From positions 62,001-126,000 of the forward strand of contig AP017424.1 of the NCBI GenBank assembly GCA_002355495.1: 64,000 nucleotides of DNA, in the 5' to 3' direction. This document shows, piece after piece, positions 53,304 through 61,104 of the stretch. Numbering within the stretch: the stretch's first letter is position 1; each line of letters begins with the position of its first letter. This stretch comes from Streptomyces laurentii. GTDB lineage: Bacteria; Actinomycetota; Actinomycetes; Streptomycetales; Streptomycetaceae. The notes under the pieces are model-generated. The model worked only from the letters and a program-made list of their open reading frames with translations, searched no databases and was not told the origin of the DNA. The position numbers were made by a program, and so were the translations under genes.

Positions 53304-54161
53304 GTGCGCACGAAAACCCGTCCGTCCTCGGCCGGCCGTCCGCTGCACGCGGGCCCGCTCACCTATGTGCTGCTCGGGGTGGCCACGCTCGTCTCGCTCT
53401 TCCCGCTCTACTGGAACGTCGTCGCCGCCTCGCATTCCGGCAAGCGGGTCGTCACGGCGCCCGCGCCCCTGCTGCCCGGGCCGAAGCTCCTCGACAACCT
53501 GTCCTACGCCTGGAACCAGGTCGACATGGGCGAGGCGCTGATCAACACCACGATCGTGGCGAGCCTGGTCGCCGTGTCCACCGTCCTGTTCGCCACGCTC
53601 GCCGGATTCGCCTTCGCCAAGCTGCCGTTCAAGGGCCGGTCGATGCTGCTGGCCCTGGTGGTGGCGACCATGACGATCCCGCCCCAGCTCAGCGTCATCC
53701 CGCTCTACCAGATCGTCACCGACCTCGGCTGGGTCGACCAGCTCCAGTCGGTCGTCCTGCCGTCGCTGGTCGCCGCGTTCGGCGTGTTCTTCATGCGCCA
53801 GTTCCTCGTCGAGGCACTGCCGGTGGAGCTGGTGGAGGCGGCCCGGGTGGACGGCGCCCACTCGCTGCGGATCGTGTGGCACGTGGTCTTCCCCGTGGCC
53901 CGGCCCGCGATGGCCGTCCTCGGCATGCTGGTCTTCGTACAGGCCTGGAACGACTTCTTCTGGCCGTTCATCGCCCTCACCCCCGAGGGCAGCCCCACGC
54001 TCCAGGTCGCGCTTGCCGGTCTCGGAGCGGGCAACCACACCGTGGATCACGCGGTGGTGCTCACCGGCGCGCTCCTTTCGACCGTGCCGCTGCTGCTGGT
54101 GTTCGCCTTCCTCGGCAAGCACATCGTCGGCGGGATCACCGCCGGTGCCGTCAAGAACTGA
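53304..54161 (+). CDS. cebG: CebG: cellobiose ABC transporter permease
   Basis: A 285-residue permease partner of CebF with six predicted helices and the EAA loop ELVEAARVDGAHSLRIVWHV. It begins 3 bp after cebF, at a GTG. It completes the translocation channel of the cellodextrin importer. Confidence 0.92.
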   Translation: MRTKTRPSSAGRPLHAGPLTYVLLGVATLVSLFPLYWNVVAASHSGKRVVTAPAPLLPGPKLLDNLSYAWNQVDMGEALINTTIVASLVAVSTVLFATLAGFAFAKLPFKGRSMLLALVVATMTIPPQLSVIPLYQIVTDLGWVDQLQSVVLPSLVAAFGVFFMRQFLVEALPVELVEAARVDGAHSLRIVWHVVFPVARPAMAVLGMLVFVQAWNDFFWPFIALTPEGSPTLQVALAGLGAGNHTVDHAVVLTGALLSTVPLLLVFAFLGKHIVGGITAGAVKN

Positions 54162-54233
54162 CGGTCCGCGCCCTTCCGGCGCCCGCGGCGACCCGCCGCG
54201 TGTCTTCTCGTCTTCGTTTCACATCTTCTGAGT

Positions 54234-54246
54234 TGGGAGCGTTCCA
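54234..54246. promoter_or_regulatory. Degenerate CebR half-site over the bglC ribosome-binding site
   Basis: TGGGAGCGTTCCA keeps the left CebR half-site but is one base short, with a changed right half. It directly abuts the bglC ATG and also provides the GGGAG Shine-Dalgarno. CebR binding is uncertain. Confidence 0.4.
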
Positions 54247-55691
54247 TGACCGCGTCCGAAACCCGGCCGCTCACCGCCCCGCTGCGATTCCCGGCCGGCT
54301 TCCTGTGGGGAGCCGCGACCGCCGCCTATCAGATCGAGGGCGCGGCGGCGGAGGACGGCCGTACGCCGTCGATCTGGGACACCTTCTCGCACACCCCGGG
54401 GAAGACCTTCGAGGGCCACACCGGCGATGTCGCCGTGGACCACTACCACCGGGTCCGCGAGGACGTCCGGCTGATGTCCGAACTGGGCCTGAACGCCTAC
54501 CGGTTCTCGGTCTCCTGGTCCCGGGTCCAGCCGACCGGGCGGGGGCCGGCGTCGCAGCGCGGCCTGGACTTCTACCGGCGCCTGGTCGACGACCTGCTGG
54601 CGGCCGGGATCGAGCCCGCCCTCACCCTCTACCACTGGGACCTGCCGCAGGAGCTGGAGGACGCGGGCGGCTGGCCGGAGCGGGAGACCGCCGAGCGGTT
54701 CGCCGCGTACGCGGGCCTGATGGCCGACGCGCTCGGTGACCGGGTCGGCCGCTGGACCACCCTCAACGAGCCCTGGTGCTCGGCGTTCCTGGGGTACGGC
54801 TCCGGCGTGCACGCCCCGGGCCGGACGGACCCGGTGGACGCGCTGCGGGCCGCGCACCATCTGAACCTCGGGCACGGCCTCGCCGTCCAGGCGCTGCGCG
54901 CGGCGCTGCCGGCGACCGCCAAGCTGGCGGTCTCGCTCAATGTGCACGAGGTCCGTCCGCTGACCTCGTCGCCCGAGGACCGGGAGGCGGCCCGCCGGAT
55001 CGACACCGTCGGCAACGGCGTGTGGCTGGGGCCGATGCTGGAGGGCGGCTACCCGCGGGAGCTGTTCCAGGACACGGCCCACCTGACGGACTGGGGCTTC
55101 GTCCAGGACGGCGACGAGGCGGCGGCCGGTCAGGCGCTGGACTGGCTGGGCGTCAACTACTACACGCCGACGGTGGTGTCGCGGGTCGCCGAGGGCACGA
55201 AGCGGTCCCAGGACGACGGGCACGGCGACAGCCCGTACTCCCCGTGGCCGGGCGCCGACGACGTGGCCTTCCACCAGGCGGACGGGGAGCGGACGGCGAT
55301 GGGCTGGCCGGTCGACCCTTCCGGGCTGCACTCCCTGCTGACCCGGCTCTCCGCCCGTTTCCCGGGTCTCGAACTGGTCGTCAGCGAGAACGGCGCGGCC
55401 TACGAGGACGAGCCGGCCGCGGACGGTTCGGTGCACGACCCGCGGCGCGCGGCGTACGTCCACGCGCATCTGGAGGCGGTGCACCGGGCGGTCGCGGACG
55501 GAGCCTCCGTGGGCGGCTACTTCCTGTGGTCGCTGATGGACAACTTCGAGTGGGCGTACGGGTACGCGAAGCGGTTCGGCGTCGTGCACGTCGACTACGA
55601 CACGCTGCGGCGGACCCCGAAGTCCAGCGCCCGCTGGTACGCGCGGGTGGCCCGCTCGGGTGAACTCCGTTCTCCCGACGAGGCGTTGTGA
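54246..55691 (+). CDS. bglC: BglC: GH1 intracellular beta-glucosidase
   Basis: A 481-residue family 1 glycosidase without a signal peptide. The N-terminal signature is [20 protein letters not shown]; the acid/base Glu is in WTTLNEPWC and the nucleophile Glu in LVVSENGAA. It hydrolyses imported cellobiose to glucose, which also removes the CebR inducer. It lies 84 bp after cebG, probably in the same operon. Confidence 0.94.
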   Translation: MTASETRPLTAPLRFPAGFLWGAATAAYQIEGAAAEDGRTPSIWDTFSHTPGKTFEGHTGDVAVDHYHRVREDVRLMSELGLNAYRFSVSWSRVQPTGRGPASQRGLDFYRRLVDDLLAAGIEPALTLYHWDLPQELEDAGGWPERETAERFAAYAGLMADALGDRVGRWTTLNEPWCSAFLGYGSGVHAPGRTDPVDALRAAHHLNLGHGLAVQALRAALPATAKLAVSLNVHEVRPLTSSPEDREAARRIDTVGNGVWLGPMLEGGYPRELFQDTAHLTDWGFVQDGDEAAAGQALDWLGVNYYTPTVVSRVAEGTKRSQDDGHGDSPYSPWPGADDVAFHQADGERTAMGWPVDPSGLHSLLTRLSARFPGLELVVSENGAAYEDEPAADGSVHDPRRAAYVHAHLEAVHRAVADGASVGGYFLWSLMDNFEWAYGYAKRFGVVHVDYDTLRRTPKSSARWYARVARSGELRSPDEAL

Positions 55692-55794
55692 CCGTGAAGT
55701 GAATCGGAGCGCCGACGTCGGGGCGAGCGGGTTACGGTGACCGGGCGGCCCGCCGGACCGGCGGCCGTACCGTCACCGAGGAGGAACCGGCACG

Positions 55795-56466
55795 ATGTCC
55801 GTCATCCACAAGACCACGATGGCCCCGACCAAGGTGGAGCTGCTCGCGGCCTGGCTGCCCACCCGCTCCTGGTACACCGCGACCGGCGGCGCGCCGGAGC
55901 TGGAGCGCACCGGGGGCTTCCGGCTCGACGACCCGGAGGACGAGGTGGGCATCGAGTTCCTGGTGGTGACGGACTCCTCCGGGACGGCGGCCGGAAGCGG
56001 GCCGCGCGGCTATCTGGTGCCGATGACCTACCGCGCGGCGCCCCTCGCGGGCGCCGAGGACGCGCTGATCGGCACCTCGGAGCACGGGGTGCTCGGGACG
56101 CGGTGGCTGTACGACGGCACCCACGACCCGGTGCTGGTCGGCCAGTTGGCGGCGCTGCTGCGCGGGAAGGCGGAGCCGCAGATGCAGAGCGTCTCCCACA
56201 CGCCCGACCCGTCGGTGACGGCGGTGCTCGACGGCACGGTGGCGGACGGCACGTGGGCGGCGGACCCGGCGGTGTCGGTGACGGACGGCGCGGACGCGAC
56301 GCACATCGCCTTCGGCGCGGGTGACCCGGTGCTGTGTCTGTGCCGGGTCATGGGTGGCGGCGCGCAGCCGCCGGCGGGCGCGCTCGGCGCGGTGACGGCC
56401 GAGTGGCGGTCCGGGGACGGGGCGCGGCGCGAGCCGTTCGCCGTGGTGCTGCCGGCCACGTGCTGA
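55795..56466 (+). CDS. Maltokinase N-terminal cap-like domain protein
   Basis: A 223-residue soluble protein: MAPTKVELLAAWLPTRSWY, FRLDDPEDEVGIEFLVVTD, YLVPMTYRAAPLAGAEDALI, GTSEHGVLGTRWLYDGTHDP. This is the cap domain found at the N terminus of maltokinase, here without the kinase. Stand-alone copies are common in streptomycetes and of unknown function. ATG 55795 follows GAGGAG. A terminator follows. Confidence 0.82.
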   Translation: MSVIHKTTMAPTKVELLAAWLPTRSWYTATGGAPELERTGGFRLDDPEDEVGIEFLVVTDSSGTAAGSGPRGYLVPMTYRAAPLAGAEDALIGTSEHGVLGTRWLYDGTHDPVLVGQLAALLRGKAEPQMQSVSHTPDPSVTAVLDGTVADGTWAADPAVSVTDGADATHIAFGAGDPVLCLCRVMGGGAQPPAGALGAVTAEWRSGDGARREPFAVVLPATC

Positions 56467-56483
56467 GGCGGCAGACGAGGACG

Positions 56484-56513
56484 AGCGGGGGCCGGTGCGT
56501 ACCGGCCCCCGCT
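56484..56513. terminator. Bidirectional terminator hairpin
   Basis: AGCGGGGGCCGGT pairs perfectly with ACCGGCCCCCGCT around GCGT (13-bp stem) between convergent genes. Confidence 0.78.
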
Positions 56514-56561
56514 TCGCCATTCCCGGGAGGTCCGGGGGGTCCGGGGAGGTCCCGGGGGTGC

Positions 56562-57479
56562 TCAGAAGACGGACAGGCCGGTGAGGGTGGTGAAGCGGTC
56601 GAGGGCGGTGACGCCCGCGACCGAGTTGCCGCGGGCGTCGAGGCCGGGCCCCCAGACGCACAGGGTGCAGCGCCCGGGCACGACGGCGATGATGCCGCCG
56701 CCGACACCGCTCTTGCCGGGCAGCCCGACCCGGTGGGCGAAGTCGCCGGCCGCGTCGTACGCGCCGCAGGTGAGCATGACGGCGTTGATCTGCTTGGCCT
56801 GGCTGCTCGTGAGCAGGCGGGAGCCGTCGGCGCGCAGACCGTGCCGGGCGAGGAAGGCGGTGGCGAGGGCGAGGTCGGCGCAGGACGCCCGGATCGCGCA
56901 CTGGCGGAAGTACTCGCGCAGCAGGGTGGGCACCGGGTTGGCGATGTTGTCGCAGGAGGCCATGAAGTAGGCGAGGGCCGCGTTGCGGTCGCCGTGCGCG
57001 GTCTCGGACTCCGCGACCTCCCGGTCGATGACGAGGTCCCGGTTGCCGCTCTCGGCGCGCAGGAAGTCGAGCGTCACGCCGGAGGCGTCGCCGGTGATCC
57101 GGTGGAGCTGGTCGGTGACGACGAGGGCGCCCGCGTTGATGAAGGGATTGCGCGGGATGCCGTTCTCGTACTCCAGTTGGACGAGCGAGTTGAACGGGTT
57201 GCCGGACGGCTCGCGGCCGACGTGGTCCCACAGCGCGTCGCCCTTGCGGGCCAGCGCGAGGGCGAGCGAGAAGACCTTGGTGACGGACTGGGTGGAGAAC
57301 GGCTGCCGCCACTCCCCCACCCCGTACACCGTGCCGTCGAGTTCGGCGACCGCCATGCCGAAGCGGGCGGGGTCGGCGCCGGCGAGGGCCGGGATGTAGT
57401 CGGCGGGCAGGCCGCGGTCCGTGAGCCCCTCGATCTCCTCGGCGATCCGGGCGAGGACGGGTTCGAACGTGAGCAGCAC
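56562..57479 (-). CDS. glsA: Glutaminase (serine-dependent, GlsA type)
   Basis: The protein has 305 residues. It hydrolyses L-glutamine to glutamate and ammonia. It belongs to the beta-lactamase-like glutaminases, with the nucleophile in FSTQSVTKVFSLALAL (SxxK), NPFNSLVQLEYENGIPRNPF INAGA, and GLPGKSGVGGGIIAVVPG. Length matches family norms. The start chosen is the GTG at 57479; the Shine-Dalgarno is weak. Confidence 0.9.
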   Translation of the reverse strand: MLLTFEPVLARIAEEIEGLTDRGLPADYIPALAGADPARFGMAVAELDGTVYGVGEWRQPFSTQSVTKVFSLALALARKGDALWDHVGREPSGNPFNSLVQLEYENGIPRNPFINAGALVVTDQLHRITGDASGVTLDFLRAESGNRDLVIDREVAESETAHGDRNAALAYFMASCDNIANPVPTLLREYFRQCAIRASCADLALATAFLARHGLRADGSRLLTSSQAKQINAVMLTCGAYDAAGDFAHRVGLPGKSGVGGGIIAVVPGRCTLCVWGPGLDARGNSVAGVTALDRFTTLTGLSVF

Positions 57480-57667
57480 GGTCCCATGATGCCGTCGCCG
57501 GGGCCGGGCGGCAGGCGCGGCACCGCCCGCCGTCCGTCGTGGGGCCGGGCGGCGGGACGGGAACGGGGACGAGTGGCGGAGGCGGACGGTCCGGGTGAGG
57601 GTGACCTTCGGGGGTCCGTACGGGTGCCGCGGCGTGAGTCGTGTGTCGTGAGTGTGAGGAGAGCCGG

Positions 57668-58477
57668 GTGCCGTTGAGCGCGGATGAGCCGGGTGCGCCC
57701 TGCTGGCTGAGTCTGGCGACGCACGATCTCGGCGCGGCGGAGGACTTCTACGGGGCCGTGCTCGGCTGGACCTTCCGGCACGGACCGCTGGGCGCGGGTT
57801 TCTCGGTCGGCGAGCGGGACGGGGTCCCGGTGGCCGGGATCGGCGACGTGGCCCGGCGCATGGGGGTGCCGGTGGCGTGGATGGCGTACTGGGCGGTCGG
57901 CGACGCCGACGCGGCGGTGGCCCGGATCCGGGAACGCGGTGGCACCGTCGGGGTCGGCCCGGTGGCCTTCCCGCCGCGCGGCCGGGCGGCGCTGGCCACG
58001 GATCTGGAGGGCGCGGCCTTCGGGGTGTGGGAGGGCCGGGTGAGTTCGCGCTGGCAGCTCGGCGAGCGCCACGCGCCAGTGTGGCTGGAGCTGCACGCGC
58101 GCAACGCGTTCGACGCCGCCGTCTTCTACGGGGGTGTCTTCCAGTGGGTCGACGGGGACGCGGTCGAGCGCTTCGAGTTGTCGTACGAGGACGAGCAGGT
58201 GGTGCTGCGCCGGCACGGCGAGGCGGTGGCACGGCTGAACAGCGGGCCGGTGGAGGCGTCCTCGGCCAAACCGCAGCTGCGGCCGCGCTGGCTGGTGCAC
58301 TTCCGGGTGCCGGACCTGGACCGGGCGACGGCGGCCGTCCTCGACCACGGCGGCTCGCTGGTGCCGGAGGCGGACGACGGCTGGCAGGCCCTGGCGGGGC
58401 GGTGGGCGACGGTACGCGATCCGCAGGGCGGGCTGTTCACGCTGGACGAGTGGCGGGGCGAGGGCGACGGAGGCTGA
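57668..58477 (+). CDS. Two-domain VOC (glyoxalase/bleomycin-resistance fold) protein
   Basis: The protein has 269 residues with two tandem vicinal-oxygen-chelate domains. The first (about 5-122) has CWLSLATHDLGAAEDFYGAV LGW. The second (about 133-262) has VWLELHARNAFDAAVFYGGV FQW, then LVHFRVPDLDRATAAVLDHG. Such double VOC proteins are extradiol-enzyme-like or drug-sequestering; the substrate is unknown. GTG 57668 follows GAGGAGA; an earlier GTG at 57641 lacks this. Confidence 0.86.
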   Translation: MPLSADEPGAPCWLSLATHDLGAAEDFYGAVLGWTFRHGPLGAGFSVGERDGVPVAGIGDVARRMGVPVAWMAYWAVGDADAAVARIRERGGTVGVGPVAFPPRGRAALATDLEGAAFGVWEGRVSSRWQLGERHAPVWLELHARNAFDAAVFYGGVFQWVDGDAVERFELSYEDEQVVLRRHGEAVARLNSGPVEASSAKPQLRPRWLVHFRVPDLDRATAAVLDHGGSLVPEADDGWQALAGRWATVRDPQGGLFTLDEWRGEGDGG

Positions 58478-58522
58478 GCGGCCGGGACCGGCACGCCCCC
58501 GTGGCGCCGCCGGGGCGGCGGA

Positions 58523-58906
58523 TCAGGGGTCGACGAGCTGTCCGACGACCTTGGCCAGGACGAAGCCCGCGGTGTTGGCGTCGACGCTGACGGTGATCAC
58601 GGCGCCGCCCGCCACGTACAGGCGCACCGGCGAGCCGAACTGGTGGTTGCGCGCGACCCCGAGTCCGCCGCCGTAGTTCAGCGGCCGCGACGCGAAATGG
58701 ACCGGGAGCTGCACCTGCTGCGTACCGCCGTCGGAGGCCCAGATCTCGTCCACGACGTCGTCCTGCCCGATGGCCGCGTACCCGGACAGGTGCTCGACGA
58801 TCAGCAGCCTCCCGGCCGGTACGGGATCCATCACCACGGACACCCGGGTGCTGGGAGCCTCTCTGTTGTCCTGGTACTTCACCGACGACCACGGCTGGAT
58901 GCCCAT
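58523..58906 (-). CDS. Hypothetical protein, beta-rich
   Basis: A 127-residue protein of unrecognised family. Alternating hydrophobic patterns (TRVSVVMDPVPAGRLLIVEH, VQLPVHFASRPLNYGGGLGV, GSPVRLYVAGGAVITVSVDA) suggest a beta-sandwich. There is no signal peptide or cysteine. The ATG at 58906 has GGAAGG upstream. Neighbours give no functional hint. Confidence 0.65.
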   Translation of the reverse strand: MGIQPWSSVKYQDNREAPSTRVSVVMDPVPAGRLLIVEHLSGYAAIGQDDVVDEIWASDGGTQQVQLPVHFASRPLNYGGGLGVARNHQFGSPVRLYVAGGAVITVSVDANTAGFVLAKVVGQLVDP

Positions 58907-59056
58907 GCGGAGCGCCTTCCCGTCTCGGCGCGGAGCCGCCTCCGGGCCCGCTGCGCGCATGCTCGCATCCGCGGTCGCCGCGCAGCGCCGCGCCTGGTGC
59001 GCGGGGCCCGGAAACCACCCGAACGACTCCGGCGCGGCCTGATACGCGGGCCGTGC

Positions 59057-60139
59057 TCAGCCCTTCCCGTCGCCGTCCGGCGGGGACAGGCGCAGTTCGC
59101 GCGCGCCGAGCGGCGCGAACCAGCGGGCGACGTCCTCGTCCGTGACCCCGGCGAGGGTCTGCGGGGACCAGTGCGGGTCGCGGTCCTTGTCGACGACCTG
59201 GGCGCGGATGCCCTCGACGAGGTCGGGTGCGGCGAAGGCGGCGCAGGAGAGGCGGAACTCGATGGTGAGCGCCGCTTCGAGGGAGTCGAGGCGCCGGGCC
59301 CCTCGGACGGCCGCGAGGGTGGCCTTGAGCGCCATGGGCGAGCGGCCGAGCAGGACGGTCGCGGTCTCCTTGGCCTCGGGGATCCCGGAGTCGGTGAGCC
59401 GCTGGACGGTCTCCTCGACGGTGTCACCGGAGTAGCAGGCGTCGATCCAGTCGCGCCGGGCGGCGAGCTCTCCGGGCGGGGCCGGGCGGGCGAAGCGGGC
59501 GACGGCCTCGGCGGCGGGCCGGCGGGTCAGCTCGGCGGTCAGGGCGGGCAGCTCGGCGCTGGGTACGTAGTGGTCGGCCAGGCCGGCCAGGATCGCGTCG
59601 GCGGCCCCGGCCTGGGCGCCGGTGAGGGCGAGGTGGGTGCCGAGTTCGCCGGGCGCGCGGCCGAGCAGCCAGGTGCCGCCGACGTCGGGGACGAGGCCGA
59701 TGCCGGTCTCGGGCATGGCGACCCGGGAGCGTTCGGTGACGACGCGGACGGAGCCGTGGCCGGAGAGGCCGACGCCGCCGCCCATGACTATGCCGTCCAT
59801 CAGGGCGACGTACGGCTTGGGGTAGCGGGCGATCCGGGCGTTGAGCCGGTATTCGTCGCGCCAGAAGGCGAACGAAGCGGTGCCGCCGGCGCGCGCGTCG
59901 GCGTGGATGGCGCGGATGTCGCCGCCCGCGCACAGTCCCCGCTCCCCCGCGCCCCGTATGACGACGGTCGTCACGGCCGGGTCGTCCTCCCATGCGGTGA
60001 GCGCGTCGTCGATGCGGCGGGCCATGGCATGGGTGAGGGCGTTGATGGCCCGGGGGCGGTTGAGGGTGAGGATGCCGGCGCGTCCTTCGGTGTGGACGAG
60101 GACGTCGGGCTCGGCGGGAAGGTCGGTGGTGACCGACAT
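59057..60139 (-). CDS. Enoyl-CoA hydratase/isomerase family; 3-hydroxyisobutyryl-CoA hydrolase-like
   Basis: The protein has 360 residues, longer than simple crotonases and matching the HIBYL-CoA hydrolase branch. N-terminal crotonase core: ILTLNRPRAINALTHAMARR, VVIRGAGERGLCAGGDIRAI, MDGIVMGGGVGLSGHGSVRV, MPETGIGLVPDVGGTWLLGR. The C-terminal half has the ECH_2 region (EFRLSCAAFAAPDLVEGIRA, DKDRDPHWSPQTL). It probably hydrolyses 3-hydroxyisobutyryl-CoA in valine degradation. Confidence 0.88.
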   Translation of the reverse strand: MSVTTDLPAEPDVLVHTEGRAGILTLNRPRAINALTHAMARRIDDALTAWEDDPAVTTVVIRGAGERGLCAGGDIRAIHADARAGGTASFAFWRDEYRLNARIARYPKPYVALMDGIVMGGGVGLSGHGSVRVVTERSRVAMPETGIGLVPDVGGTWLLGRAPGELGTHLALTGAQAGAADAILAGLADHYVPSAELPALTAELTRRPAAEAVARFARPAPPGELAARRDWIDACYSGDTVEETVQRLTDSGIPEAKETATVLLGRSPMALKATLAAVRGARRLDSLEAALTIEFRLSCAAFAAPDLVEGIRAQVVDKDRDPHWSPQTLAGVTDEDVARWFAPLGARELRLSPPDGDGKG

Positions 60140-60295
60140 GCGGGGTCCTTCCGGCGTACGGGGCGTGCGGGGGTGTGCGGGGCGGCCTGCGAAAAACGAT
60201 CTTCTGTCCACCGTAGCCAACGGAAGGCCGCGCGCACAGGCCCTCCGGTCGGCTACCGTACCCGCGGGTAACCCAGTGGACCGAGGGGAGCGGAC

Positions 60296-60916
60296 GTGGC
60301 GGGCACGGTACGGCAGCGGAGTCTGACGGAGTCGATACGGGTGCCGGGGGCCGATCCCGGCGCGCTGTACGGCCTGGTGGCCGAGGTGCGGAACATGGGC
60401 CGGTGGAGCCCCGAGTGCCGCGGGGTCTGGGCGCCGGGGGGCGCGCCGCGCGCGGGCAGCCGGTTCGTCGGCTTCAACCGGCGCGGGCCGTTCGTCTGGT
60501 TCACCACCTGCCGGGTCGTCGAGGCGGTGCCGGGTGAGGCGTTCGTCTTCGACGTCGGGGTGTTCGGGCTGCCGGTCGCACGCTGGGGGTACCGCTTCGA
60601 CGCGTACGAAGAGTCCGATGGGACCGATGGGACCGATGGGACCGATGGCCGGAAGGCGGACGGCACCGGGACGGGCAGCGGCGAGCCGGGCGGCGACAAG
60701 GCGGGCGGGGCCGGAACGAGCGGCGCGGGGGCCCGGTCCGGGACGCGGGTCACGGAGACCTGGCGGGATCTGCGGACGGGCCGCGGCTCGGGCTTCGCCG
60801 TCCTGCTGGGCCGGGTCTTCACCGGCGCGTCCCCCGAGCGGCGCATCGCGCTCAACCGGGCCGGGATGCGCACCACGCTCGCCCGTCTCGCGCGCGAGGC
60901 CGCCCTCCGCGCCTGA
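60296..60916 (+). CDS. SRPBCC (START-like) family protein with low-complexity insert
   Basis: The protein has 206 residues. A hydrophobic-cavity START-like fold is suggested by IRVPGADPGALYGLVAEVRN MGRWSPEC, FVGFNRRGPFVWFTTCRVVE and TRVTETWRDL. Between two strands lies a Gly/Thr/Asp-rich insert of about 45 residues (TDGTDGTDG onward) encoded partly by a 9-bp tandem repeat, so this loop is probably expandable. Ligand unknown. Translation begins at GTG 60296. Confidence 0.8.
   Translation: MAGTVRQRSLTESIRVPGADPGALYGLVAEVRNMGRWSPECRGVWAPGGAPRAGSRFVGFNRRGPFVWFTTCRVVEAVPGEAFVFDVGVFGLPVARWGYRFDAYEESDGTDGTDGTDGRKADGTGTGSGEPGGDKAGGAGTSGAGARSGTRVTETWRDLRTGRGSGFAVLLGRVFTGASPERRIALNRAGMRTTLARLAREAALRA
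60615..60650. repeat. 9-bp tandem repeat in the SRPBCC gene
   Basis: Four units of CCGATGGGA (last unit CCGATGGCC) encode repeated Asp-Gly-Thr. In-frame length changes would be tolerated. Confidence 0.75.
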
Positions 60917-61104
60917 CCCGCCCGGCCCGGACCTCGTTCCGCCCCTGCTCAGGCCCCGCTCCGGTCTCCTGCGGCCGTGTCCCGCCAGGCCCGGTGCCCG
61001 CCCACGGGCCCTCGCTGCGTTTCCCGTGCGTGCGGCGACGGGGCAGCATGGAAGGAGCCCCGGCGGGACCCGGTACGGGTCGGCAGGGCGGGAAGGAGCG
61101 CACC

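Noticed and set aside
52077..54122. 681-codon minus-strand frame opposite cebFG
   Set aside because: His/Asp/Arg-rich antisense translation of two clear permease genes.
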